From Butyriboletus loyo (taxonomy: Eukaryota > Basidiomycota > Agaricomycetes > Boletales > Boletaceae): a stretch of 64,000 nt of DNA. The DNA lies in the NCBI GenBank assembly GCA_038093515.1, contig JBBPSI010000013.1, positions 1 to 64,000 on the forward strand, read 5' to 3'. The notes under the pieces were generated by a model. It did not search any database. It had not been told where the DNA came from and saw only the letters and a list, made by a program, of their open reading frames with translations. This document shows, in pieces, positions 1-9,898 of the stretch (its first letter is position 1; every line of letters begins with the position of its first letter). Both the position numbers and the translations under genes were made by a program.

Positions 1-226
1 ATGACAATGGGTTCTGGTTCAGGTGATGGAACATGGAAAGAGCAACTGATGCGTCTTGAGTGTGGGATGGAAATGGTGGGTGAGAGGGGAGGGCAGCTTT
101 ACTGCTGAGAAGCAGAAGCGAGGTGAAGATCTAGTTCTTTTGTTACACTTGGCACTAACAACTAGAACTCAAAGGCAGCACTCAAGAGTAGCTGCAGGAC
201 TCAGGAGACGATTCTCGGGTGGTCTC
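1..226. other. Intergenic sequence left of the first solo LTR
   Basis: No gene is supported here. The open stretches lack any recognisable domain and are read through by transposon-derived sequence. Positions 222-226 (GTCTC) are the left copy of the target-site duplication of the solo LTR that starts at 227. Confidence 0.5.
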
Positions 227-737
227 TGTTGCGAGGCAACGCGCAGTCGAATGCTAGCACGTAGTACCCTTTCACACGAGGTCCCACTACAGTTGCAGGT
301 CTACACAAAGACCTGGCAAGATGGAATCAAGGAGCTTCAACTTAATCCTCAACTGTTGCCAGCGAATAGACAAGTGGTTAAAACTAGGGAATCCTAGTCT
401 AACCACGAGCCTTTTTATATTGTACAAGGATGCGCACAGACCATGCTGTGCGTGAGATGAACTACTATACATGGCTATACTAAAGAAGAGAAGTGCAACG
501 GTGATTAGCCACACGAGGCGCGGGGATCAAAAAGAAGAGAAGTAAACGGAGATTAAATACATGTGTCGTGATGTCATAGAGTCTAGGCCTGGTCTAGGCC
601 ATGACATCATATGCTTAGTCAGCAAGAGATCACATGTAAGTTCCCACGATCACGTGCGCTATGTCACGTGACCTTTGAAGTTGAAATCGACTAAGTCCGA
701 AGTGAAAGTGTACGAATAAAATGTTATGATTATAACA
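227..737 (-). mobile_element. Solo LTR (family A-like) with perfect 5-bp TSD
   Basis: A 511-bp segment begins TGTTGCGAGG and ends TTATAACA on the plus strand, giving the TG...CA termini expected of an LTR. It is flanked by identical GTCTC pentamers at 222-226 and 738-742. The interior aligns by eye with the 481-bp LTRs at 2680-4474: the same TATA-containing block (near 415 on the minus strand), the CACAGACC...CTGTGCGTG hairpin near 440 and the TGTCACGTGACC block near 665. No internal region adjoins it, so it is a solo LTR left by LTR-LTR recombination. It still holds many CpG dinucleotides, unlike neighbouring relics, which suggests a fairly young insertion. Confidence 0.8.
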
Positions 738-742
738 GTCTC

Positions 743-1082
743 AGACTATGCCTTAGTGCTCACACTAAGAGTCTGGAGTGGAAACTAATTGCTAGCAGTG
801 AACTGTGTAGAACTAGATGGGGTGCTACTGTACAAGGGTAGGGTTTATATAGTACAAGGGTCTGCGCACAGACCATGGCCCAATCGGGTCGCGTGAGCCG
901 TAAAGATGAAAGGGGACAGAATACTCTAGAGACTTCTGAGTATGGAAGGAATGGCGTCCGTGCACGGGAAATGATGACTAAGCTAGAATGGTTCATACCA
1001 TTCAAAGGGAACTAGCAGCATGCTAGGAGAAAATAGTAGTCCAAACGGTAATGGAGAGAAAAAGCAGACCACTACCATAACA
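743..1082 (-). mobile_element. Degenerate LTR-like fragment
   Basis: This stretch has the layout of the other LTRs here, read on the minus strand: a TATA-like block near 850 followed by the GCGCACAGACC hairpin motif near 872. It cannot be given clean TG...CA ends or a TSD. It is probably a truncated LTR related to the 823-bp LTR at 2985-3807. Confidence 0.4.
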
Positions 1083-1490
1083 TGATGTCACCATCTTGCT
1101 CAGAGCTTAGCTCCCTCATTACTGGCTCCTCACTGTTCCCTCTTTTCATCATTCTGACTCAACTCAAGTCAGAACCCTTAGCCCTACACTGCCATGCACA
1201 GCTTGGTCTGTGCATGTATGTATGTATACTATCAGTATATATACCAGTACTTAGACAGTATGAACTCTAGCTAATCCTACACATCTACATATATTGTGCA
1301 TAGCAATCTAGCATTATATCCATCCCTGCTGATAGAACTGATAAGAGCCTCCTTGATCTCATCCAGTGTCACCTAGCCAATATCTTGTTGACACTTGCTC
1401 TGCAGGACCACTGATATTGTTGTTACATGAGTCAGCCATTATCTGATTAGGGTGCTCACTAGCTAGTTTGTTGTGTGCACCAGCATAACA
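1083..1490 (+). mobile_element. Truncated forward LTR related to the 823-bp LTR
   Basis: The sequence aligns in the plus direction with the reverse complement of the LTR at 2985-3807. Shared blocks are ATGTCACCATCTTG near 1084, the GCACAGCTTGGTCTGTGC hairpin near 1197, a TATATATACC box near 1236, GACACTTGCTCTGCAG near 1390 and the terminus ACCAGCATAACA ending at 1490. The 5' half is missing. No matching TSD was found. Confidence 0.6.
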
Positions 1491-1499
1491 GTGACTGTA

Positions 1500-2606
1500 T
1501 GTAAGTGAAATACAGAAATAAAACACTACTTTTTCAACAGACAATGGTGTCAGCCTTGTCCCATTGGGTTTTGAAATGGATGGTCTGCTTGTACTATCAT
1601 TCCATCATACCTGGAAGAGTGTTGATTTGGCAGGTGAGGGAAGTGTTTAGTCCTCTGGAGAAGAACTCAATGAGGGCCACATCCTCAGTCAGTTCTGATT
1701 GTGAGGCAGTGGTTTGAAAGTGGTTAGTTTGACTATCACTGTTCCTTTCATGTCTGCATGTTCAAAGTTCCCTTTGAAGGCTTTTTCAAAGTCACTCCAC
1801 TTCCTGAAGGAGGGGGAGGCTCTGTTCAGAGTGGCATTTCTGAAGATTATCACCCATTGGTATGCTATGCCCTTTTCATGTATGAGAGGGTGAAGGTGAT
1901 TTTCTTGTTGTCAGTGTCATATAACTCCTCATTGATAAGGAGGTATGATTTGACAGATAGTAGCCATGTGTTTGACTTGTCATAGCTTCCATTGTAGTCT
2001 TCTGGTGAGCCAATTTTGAGCTCTGTTGGTTTGTATGTTGACATTCTGGGATTTCTGGAGCTGATGGATGAAGGACCAGGAGTGGGAGATGGCAGTTCTG
2101 AAGGAGAGAGGGGAGATTGCAGGATATAAAGATCAGAAAGGGATTTGGTGAGTTCCTATGCAGTTCCTTTATTGTCAAGGTTCAATTCTTCATCCATAAG
2201 GTGGACATCTGTTTCTATCTCCAATTCACTGATTCAGAGGGTTCTGGTTTGGGGTCCAAGGTGATAACAGGAGATGGGGTTCTATGGTGAAGTTGAGAGG
2301 GTTTTCGGGAGGAGGAGGAACCAGTGAAGGGTTTCTTTGGATAGGGCTGAATGGTGGGAGTGGGGCCACAACAACAGTGGCCATGCTTTGAGATAAGCTA
2401 GATCTGTTGTTACACTTCAACTGGGTAAGTATGAGCATAGACTTGGAGGGAGCTTTGCAACTCAATGGTTCTTCTAGATGGTTAGGTCTAACCTTCAGGA
2501 TGAAGGATTTATCTGGTGTTCTAGGTAAAGGAAGACAACTTGCTACTAGAGACAAGAGGACAAGGATATCATGTTGGATTCCAAGTAGATCTAGCTTAGA
2601 GTACAA
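1500..2606 (-). pseudogene. Decayed Ty3/gypsy-type gag relic
   Basis: On the minus strand, pieces in two frames join into a gag-like protein. A proline-rich stretch near 2250-2400 is followed by SPEDYNGSYDKSNTWLLSVK, then YDTDNKKITFTLSYMK near 1900, then QWVIIFRNATLNRA, SFRKWSDFEKAFKGNF and HADMKGTVIVKL near 1750-1850. A fragment resembling the LIEFFSRGL gag helix lies near 1670. This order matches the gag/DUF4939 region of fungal Ty3/gypsy elements. Stops and at least one frameshift interrupt it, and no protease, RT or integrase is seen. It is a dead fragment, not a gene. Confidence 0.6.
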
Positions 2607-2779
2607 GGTACCTAGATCTTGTCATATTATAGTATGGGAAATGTGCATGGACCAAGAATGAAAAAGAAAAGATGGCTATTGTTATAATACTATATTATTT
2701 CCACACTTTCAGACTTCAACTTTCACTGTCAAAGGTCACGTGACTCAGTGCACATGATCATGGGACAGTACATGTGATC

Positions 2780-4088
2780 TGTTACAACTGTTGGAGTAAT
2801 CCACACAGAATGTTCCACAAGTGGTTCACTACAAGTTGCAGTGCTACACAAAGCACTGGCAGAGGTTTATAGAATTTAGCAAGACCTTAGTCCCTCAACT
2901 GTTTCCAGTGATCAAGACAAGTGGTTAAAGCTAAGGGATCTTAGCTTGAACCACAAGCCTTTATATATTGTACAAGATAGTGCATGTTACGCTGGAGTGC
3001 AAAACAACTAGCAGTGAGCGCTTGAATAGGGGCTCGAGCCTAATCGGGAGGATGCCGACTCGCATAGACGACGCTATCAGGCTTCTGCAGAGCAAGTGTC
3101 GGCGAGATGTTGTGTGATGGCGACCAGACGAGATTGAGCAGACTCTTATCAGCTCTATTGGCAGGAATGGGTATAAGCTAGATTGCTAGGCACTTGGTAG
3201 ATGCGTAGAATTAGCTAGGAAAGACATACTATGCTAAGTACGCTGGTATATATACAAATAGATACTTGTGCACAGACCGAGCTGTGCGTGGCAGCAAGGG
3301 TAAGGGGTTATGAGTTGCGTTGAGTCATAACGGCGAAATAAAGAAGCAGCAAAGTGCTGGTAACGAGGGAGTGAAGCTCCAGGCAAGATGGCAACATCGT
3401 CAGCAAATGAGAAGTGCTGAATGCGAAGTGACGATGTCCACGAGGTGGGGCCCACAGGGCAAAGGGGATGCGAGTAGTGGAGACCTTGGATACAGGTCTT
3501 GGCATGCTAGTTAAGACGCATCATAATCTAGTCATGTGCTAGTCACGTGATGAACCAAATGTCATTGGATAAAGAAAGGAGGGATGCGACAGCTCAGCTG
3601 TAGGTCTGGCCCGATGGGGTGACAACATAGGGGCTATCTCAGTGTAGCAGCACTGAGACTTGCGGAAAGACTGGGAAAGTGGATGGTGTCCACTTAGGCG
3701 ACTGGGGGAGTGGGTGATGGGCGGCATCGTGAGACGGCGGGGGCAGCGGGAACATGTGAGCATGGGAAAATGAGTGGTGGGGTACACTTAGGGGTAAAAC
3801 TGTAACAGTGCACAGACCTAGCTGTGTGTGTGATAAACTACTATACATGGTTAGACTAAGAAGCCAACAGTGATCAAAAAGAAGGCAAGCAAACAGAGAT
3901 TAAATACATGAGGTATGATGTCATAGTCTAGACTGATGATGTCATGGGCTAGTCTGGACCATTACATCATAGGCTCTGTCTAGATTCTGATCACATGTTT
4001 AATCCCATGATCATGTGCACTGAGTCATGTGACCTTTGAAGGTGAAAGGAGAAGTTTGAAAGCATGGAAATAATATAGTATTATAACA
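2780..4088 (-). mobile_element. Middle solo LTR inserted in the outer LTR
   Basis: This LTR is of the same family as the outer one but in the opposite direction. On the plus strand it runs from TGTTACAACTG at 2780 to TATTATAACA at 4088. The duplicated target TGATC sits at 2775-2779 and 4089-4093. It is interrupted at 2985-3807 by a third LTR, with GTGCA duplicated at the junctions. Removing the insert and the second TSD copy leaves exactly 481 bp, the same length as the outer copy. Confidence 0.9.
2985..3807 (-). mobile_element. Innermost 823-bp solo LTR
   Basis: The segment begins TGTTACGCTGG and ends AAACTGTAACA, so its ends TGTTAC/GTAACA are inverted terminal repeats. GTGCA flanks it on both sides (2980-2984 and 3808-3812). 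It lies inside the middle LTR. A TATATATAC box (near 3246) and the CACAGACCGAGCTGTGCG hairpin (near 3273) mark the LTR promoter area, read on the minus strand. It is rich in CpG, unlike the two LTRs that enclose it, as expected if it landed last. Confidence 0.9.
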
Positions 4089-5005
4089 TGATCAGAATCT
4101 AGACAGAGCCTATGATGTAATGGTCCAGACCAGCCCATGACATCATCAGTCTAGACTATGACATTACATCTCATGTACTTAATCTCTGTTTGCTTCACTT
4201 CTTTCTGATCACTGTTGGCTTTTTAGTCTAACCATGCATAGTAGTTTGTCACATGCGCAGCTTGGTCTGTGTGCCATCCTGTACAATATATAAAGGCTTG
4301 TGGTTCTGGCTAAGATTCCTTAGCTTTAACCACTTGTCTTGTTTGCTGGAAACAGTTGAGGGACTAAGGTACTTTGCTACATTCTATAAACCTTGCCAGC
4401 TCTTTGTGTAGAGTTGCAATCCTAGTTGAACTGCTTGTGACTTTTGTTTGGAGTTTACTCCTGTGATCATAACAGCTATCATACAATCAATATGGAGGAG
4501 AATTGCCATTGGCTGAATAGAAGTCATACAATAGAAGGTCATAGAATGTGATAGAACATCTAGGAATCTGACCTTAGAAAGGAAGTGACAAATTGAGAGT
4601 TGAATCTCACTGTCTTTCTGGAAGAAGAAGTTCTGAGTTAAATTGGTTAAGGAATAAGCTATTGTTAGATATACTTAAGTTGTAGAAGAAAAGAAATCAT
4701 AACAGAACCTGTAGGCTATAGCTTGAAGATCAAAAGATAAGAATGGAGGGTGACTAGATGATTGCACAGAGAATCAGAAGAGTCAAAAAGTGGTATTTTA
4801 GGTCATAGTTACAATCTTTTTATAGTCTGGGCATTTCCCAAGACTTGAAACACTAAGGATAAGTGAAAACTAAGTAGAAATGTCAAGGAAATCATTGACA
4901 GAATGTACATGAGCATATTGGGTGTTATAGGAATGAATCAGATATTAATAAGTATGAGATCAAATAGAAAGGACCTACCAGTGAACACTTTCCAGAACTT
5001 CAATA

Positions 5006-5328
5006 TGGAATCTTGGTGAGCATGGAAATATTGGAATCAGTCAGATCTTGGCAAGGAAGATGGAAGGAAGTGTGGAATGTTGCGAGGCAATTGTTTGTGA
5101 TCCATGTGAGTGCTGAATTGCCTGAAAGAGGAGCAAGTGTGGCATAGAGAATATATGTTCCCTACAATGGAATCTTGATAAGCACAGAAATACTGGAATC
5201 AGTTGGGACTTGGTGAGGAAAGATGGAAGGTGGAATGTTGCAAGCAATGTTTGTGATCCATGTGAGTGCTGAATTACCTGAAAGAGGAGCAACTGCAAGT
5301 ATAGGGAATATGCATTCCCTACAATGGG
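5006..5328 (+). repeat. Tandem duplication, two units of about 161 bp
   Basis: Unit 1 (about 5006-5167) and unit 2 (about 5168-5328) share TGGAATCTTG, TGGAATCAGT, TTTGTGATCCATGTGAGTGC, CTGAAAGAGGAGCAA and TTCCCTACAATGG in the same order. They differ by scattered substitutions and small indels, so the duplication is old. No protein is encoded. Confidence 0.75.
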
Positions 5329-5339
5329 CAGCAGGGCAG

Positions 5340-5410
5340 CATTAGAGGAAAAACTGTAACATTGGCTGTCACATGAAGTCACAGGTTCAATTTCCCCACC
5401 CTTCACACAC
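5340..5410 (+). mobile_element. SINE-like fragment with tRNA B-box
   Basis: The stretch ATTGGCTGTCACATGAAGTC followed by ACAGGTTCAATTTCC (near 5381-5395) resembles the B-box segment of the fuller tRNA-derived element at 33528-33883. No A-box or tail is visible, so this is a fragment at best. Confidence 0.35.
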
Positions 5411-6308
5411 ATTTATGTTACTGATCATGGCCACTGCACCCCCCTAATGTTCAGTATTTACGGTGTCATTATTTATTTAATTGATTGATGTCAAAATGTT
5501 TGTAGTTGAGACATATAGCCTAAAATGTGCCAAAATGTATGGAAATATCTACATCTCTCTTAAATTGTGGCAGGAGGTTCTTCCTGATGTGTTCTTGCTG
5601 TTGGTTCTTTTCTTAGAGTCAGCTGCCTGCAACTGGAAACCAGGTGTGTGATAAAGATCCCAGACTGGAAACTGAGATCTGGTTGCAACCACCTCAGGTT
5701 CAGTTTGGTTAACAATCTTTTCCCAGTTTGGCAACTGAACTTTTAAACACTACATGTATGTATGATCTGCCCTTTCTGTTTACTTGTCATGCCTTTCAAT
5801 CAACTTGTATACTTTTCTATTGTCTTGTTACACTTTTTGACACAATATTTGTACCTTTAAAATGTGGCCTCATCTTTGACAAGATGGACATACCTGAAAA
5901 AAGTTGCATAACTTTTTCCTGATAAAAAGATGGGGGTGACAACAAAGATGTGGATATCATCAATGATTCACCCAAATCATTTGTCATAGAGAAGATCAAG
6001 TATGCAGGCTTCAGAAATTGCCTATCCCATGTCACCACAACTACCAGAAGATGACTACATAGTCCATAGATAACTTACTCCCTTCTTGACCCATATGTTA
6101 CTAGTCTCGAGGGGATAGCATTATGTTCTAGTTTCTACACAAACACAAAATCTGGACCAGAAAATCCATGAATAATGATGTGCAAACTATCAACCTAACT
6201 GTTGACAACAATATGTGCCAAGCTCCAATATATCTAGAGTCTCTCTTCACGAGAAAATGAATCAGTTATAAGCAAATCCTGGATTGTGAAGGACATAAGC
6301 ATGTAGAA

Positions 6309-7706
6309 TTAGCAGAGTAATTGTGAACTAACATCAGGTGCAAATGGCCATGAATGGAATGCCTGCACAAGTGCTGCCCAATCTTGTACATCCATCTCAC
6401 GCACAGGCTTGGAAGTATCAATTGAATGATGACCAGGAAGGGAACCATCTGCAAGCATAGTCAACAAGGTTGACGCACCCGGGGCGAGATGACTAGCAAA
6501 GAGTGAGTTATGACCACACAAGCTGTGCTGACATACGAGATAGCACGGTTGAGTGGATTTGATTTGAGGACAAATAGTTTGCGTAAGCAAAAGTCCCACT
6601 TGTCAAGAAGTCCTTTCTTGATGCTCTATCAAACCTGTGAGTCATCTCGGCTTATCAGAAATTTGGGATGAGACCTGTTCCAATAATGGATCTATAGTAA
6701 TAGCCACCATATTTCTGTTTTGCCGGTTTTTCTTTGAACGTCCTTCAGCGGTGGCAATACTTGGTGGCCAAAAGTGTTCTTCGTATGGTTGAAGGATACC
6801 CGAAGGGACGACCTCCCGAAACGAGGCAACAGCTTCAGCTATTACAGACAACTTGCACCGATTTCTCAGCTTATCGGCATTGCTAGTATTTGCCGATATA
6901 CGCTACGAGAGTCCATCAGAACAACCAAGGCAGAGCAATAACTTGGACATACCTCCCACACAAAATCATGTATTATGTAGTTCATGGGAATTCTGCCATA
7001 GCGGAACAACCAACCTCGGTCGGGTACTAGACGCAATAGTTGTGCAATAAGCTGCTCGCCATAAATGGAAGTCGGGAGATGCGCGATAAAACGAAGCGGA
7101 GGATCAGCTGAAGGTAACAGAAGTCAATCGAGCTGATTGAATTGTGTGAATAACAGAAAAACGTACGCTCTTCCCAACTAGAAGCTTCAACGTCACATAG
7201 ATGACCCTCGACTTCCAGGTTGCGATAGGTACTCCACGCATATCCATCCCACGGGAGGACTCGCACGCGAGGATCGATCATTTGGAGCGGCTGAATGTGT
7301 TCAACGTGCCGCACAAATGATAAAATATATAACAACATACCCGAAGGCTGTCGAGAAAACATTCAGCATTCTCGAGAACAATGATCTTGCGTATCCGTTC
7401 CCTTGGCAGCTGCAGCAAGGCACGCGTCAACATTCCTGGCCCTACAAGGATTATTGTCAGTCAACACACAGTCACGTCCAGAAAATTCGTCATACCTGGA
7501 AATGCTTCAATGACGACCTTGTCTTTTGTCCCAGCTGGAACAAACGCCTCCGCCACCTTGGCTGCTGTCTCAGAATTACGGAGACAGACATGATGTTTCA
7601 CAAGTTGTGCACTTGCTGCTGTCGGGAACACTGGTACTCCTGTTGCGCTGCGAGAGCTTGTTGCTGCAGAGAACCAACGCTTGGGAGGAATCGACAACAA
7701 ATGCAT
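6309..7706 (-). CDS. MTF1: Mitochondrial transcription factor / rRNA adenine dimethylase-like protein
   Basis: The gene encodes a protein of the KsgA/Dim1/mtTFB fold, which in fungi serves as the mitochondrial RNA polymerase specificity factor or mitochondrial rRNA methyltransferase. The N-terminus, starting MHLLSIPPKRWFSAA, is basic with few acidic residues and resembles a mitochondrial presequence. After it come a SAM-binding motif I (VIEAFPG, continued after an intron as PGMLTRALLQL), the acidic loop LENAECF, and FIAHLPTSIYGEQLIAQLL at the place of the family's catalytic N-x-P-[FY] motif. Here that motif reads AHLP, so methylation may be lost, as in yeast Mtf1. The last exon ends SSQLLC at 6309. 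About six short introns are needed. It is divergent from THI6, with 123 bp between start codons. Assignment to transcription rather than rRNA modification is inference. Confidence 0.75.
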
Positions 7707-7829
7707 AGTTTACTTGCAAGTACCATAAATTACACCAAAGTCCGGTGCAATTACGTCATCGGACCTTCCATTTTTAAATAATAATTAAATTTTATGAGTC
7801 ATAAGTTACGACTCGCAAGTTGTCCGACG
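7707..7829. promoter_or_regulatory. Shared divergent promoter of MTF1-like gene and THI6
   Basis: Only 123 bp separate the two start codons. The centre is AT-rich (TTTTTAAATAATAATTAAAT near 7771). No thiamine-pyrophosphate riboswitch motif was recognised here or in the introns of THI6. Confidence 0.5.
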
Positions 7830-9842
7830 ATGAAGAGATCGGTTGATTACTCCCTCTACTTGGTCACCGGACGTGAGCTACTCCCAGAAGGAAAGGTACA
7901 TCCCTGACATTACAAACCCTTGGATTGGCTTATGCTCTAGTCCGATCAGGCATACCGCGATGTTCTCAGAGAGGTGACTTCTCTCCTGACTTTCCAGCGA
8001 ACATCTGGTTAATTTTTCAATCAGGCCTTGAAGGGGGGGGTGACCGTTGTACAAGTTCGAGAGAAGAAAGCCGATACAGCTGAGGTGCGTTATGAACTAC
8101 TCTCACTATCTTCATTCGCAAATGGTTTGTGTGCGTGGTTTGGCCCCGACACAGTTTCTGCAGGTCGCCAAGGAAACCAAAAGCTTATGTAAAGAATATG
8201 GTGTCCCCCTCATTATCAACGACCGTATCGATATCGCCTTAGCCGTCGATGCAGACGGTGTGCATCTGGGACAAACAGATATGCCGATGCATGTGGCTCG
8301 AGTTCTTCTTCCAGGGAAGATTATTGGTGTGTCTTGCAATGATATGAATCACGTCAAGAAGGCTGTAGAAGACGGTGCCGACTATATTTGCATCGGAGCG
8401 GTTTGGGCGACCGATACAAAGCAACTCACAAGTCCTGTCCTTGGCGTGCGGGCAGTCGGGCCACTGCTGGCAGCTCTTGATGGTACATCCGTGAAGTCTA
8501 TTGTCATTGGTGCGACTCAGTCAGACCCTTTGGTTTTATCACAAATAAATGTGACGATCATCAGGCGGCATTAAGTCCAGTAACGTCTTGAGAACCCTGC
8601 ATGGGTCCGTGTCAACTACTGGGCATAGATTAGATGGAGTGGCTGTCGTTTCAGAGATAGCCGCATCCCCGGAGCCCCTCGAATCTTCCAGAAGACTCAA
8701 AGAAGCTTATCAGTTCTGGTCAAGCCCAATAAAACAGTCGGGCAAAGTATCTCCACCCTACACTACGGATACGATCAAAGACGGGGTTGCTGACCTGTTG
8801 CGAGTCATAAAACAGACCAAACCGCTCATTCACCAGGTAATTAAGTTTGCCTGCTTGATCTCATGTCCACGACTCATTTCCCACAGATCACGAATATCGT
8901 TGTGGCAAACCAATCCGCCAACGTCACCATAGCGCTAGGCGCAAGCCCAATCATGTCTTCTGCACCAGAGGAGATGTACGACTTGAGCCGCATCCTCGGC
9001 GCGTTGCTAATCAACTTTGGCACGGTCACGGACACGCAGGCCATGCTGGTTGCCGGACAGTTTGCAAATGATATGAAGAAGCCGGTGATCTTCGATCCGG
9101 TTGGTGTAGGGGCGACGGAGTTTCGTCGCAGAGTTGCTGCCGAACTGCTCAACACTTGGCAAGCCAGTGTCATCAAAGGCAATGCGGGAGAGCTCGCCGC
9201 CCTCGCTGATTCAGAGGAAGTAAGCTCAGAGTTAGTTAATCTGCGGTGAGGCTTTCAATACTGACGGTTTATTTCCCAAGGTGCAAGCCAAGGGCGTCGA
9301 TAGTATTGGTGTTGGATTTGCGAACCCCGCTACGTTTGTCAGGGACCTGGCAAGAAAGGAACGTGAGTTCGTCACGAACTTGATGTCTTACGCGTATGCA
9401 TGTCTCTGAATTTCAGGCTGTGTTGTTGTTCTTACTGGACCCATTGACTGGGTTTCGGACGGAACCACTGTCGTCAAACTTGCAAATGGGCACAAGCTAC
9501 TCGGTGACATCACCGGCTCCGGATGTCTGGCGGGTACTTGCATAGCTACGTTCTGTGCTGGAGCTTGGGAGTTGGCAAAGAACGAAGATGGGGCAGCGAA
9601 ACTCGTGAAGGGTGACATTTTGATCGGGACGATCGGAGGGTACGTTCGCCAAACTTTTCTAGTACTTAAACTTATATTTTGAAAGCATCTTGGCACTTAC
9701 TATTGCAGGGGAACGTGCCGCAATGCGGTCCAACGTACAGGGGTCGGGAACGTTCCTGCCTGCACTTATTGATGAACTTTATAACTTGACACCCGAGAGA
9801 ATGAAGGAGTGTAGTCGAGTAGAGGTAGTAACGGTAGGGTAA
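7830..9842 (+). CDS. THI6: Bifunctional thiamine-phosphate synthase / hydroxyethylthiazole kinase
   Basis: The enzyme phosphorylates hydroxyethylthiazole and couples it to HMP-pyrophosphate to give thiamine monophosphate. Nine exons (7830-7895, 7941-7973, 8025-8084, 8155-8509, 8565-8836, 8887-9219, 9281-9362, 9417-9639, 9686-9842) sum to 1581 nt, 526 residues, close to the yeast protein's 540. The ThiE-like half (about 1-235) has VDYSLYLVTGRELLP, GGVTIVQVREKKADTAE, PLIINDRIDIALAVDADGVH, LGQTDMP and GADYICIGAVWATDTK. The ThiM-like half (about 245-526) has QITNIVVANQSANVTIALGA, DPVGVGATEFRR and the kinase GDITGSGCLAG motif with its catalytic Cys. Splicing restores VIGGIKSSNVLR between exons 4 and 5. 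It converges with the next gene, with stops 56 bp apart. Confidence 0.95.
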
Positions 9843-9898
9843 CAACACACATCTTTGAAATACAACTCCATTACACTGTTATGTCCGCCTAGACACAT

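Larger units (their letters stand above)
2680..4474 (+). mobile_element. Outer solo LTR of a three-level nest
   Basis: The forward LTR starts TGTTATAATAC at 2680 and ends GATCATAACA at 4474, flanked by identical GCTAT duplications at 2675-2679 and 4475-4479. It is split after 2779 by a second insertion and resumes at 4089; the pentamer TGATC occurs at both break points. Its own sequence (2680-2779 plus 4094-4474) totals 481 bp. It carries a TATATAAAGG box near 4292 and the CTTGGTCTGTG hairpin near 4264. There is no internal coding region. Confidence 0.9.
4480..6308. other. CpG-poor spacer, no supported gene
   Basis: This AT-rich stretch between the LTR nest and the 3' end of the MTF1-like gene has almost no CG dinucleotides over its first kilobase. 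It contains a two-unit tandem repeat (5006-5328) and a SINE-like B-box fragment (about 5340-5410). Short open frames carry no recognisable domain. Confidence 0.5.

Noticed and set aside
56..397. 113-codon plus-strand open frame at the left edge
   Set aside because: Most of it lies inside the solo LTR at 227-737; no domain and no splice continuity.
5728..6038. Short open frames on both strands with loose resemblance to transposon proteins
   Set aside because: Too short and without a recognisable motif; not enough to assign.
7896..9700. Thiamine-pyrophosphate riboswitch in THI6
   Set aside because: Fungal thiamine genes can carry one in an intron, but the conserved CUGAGA and ACCUGA blocks were not found in the eight introns or leader.
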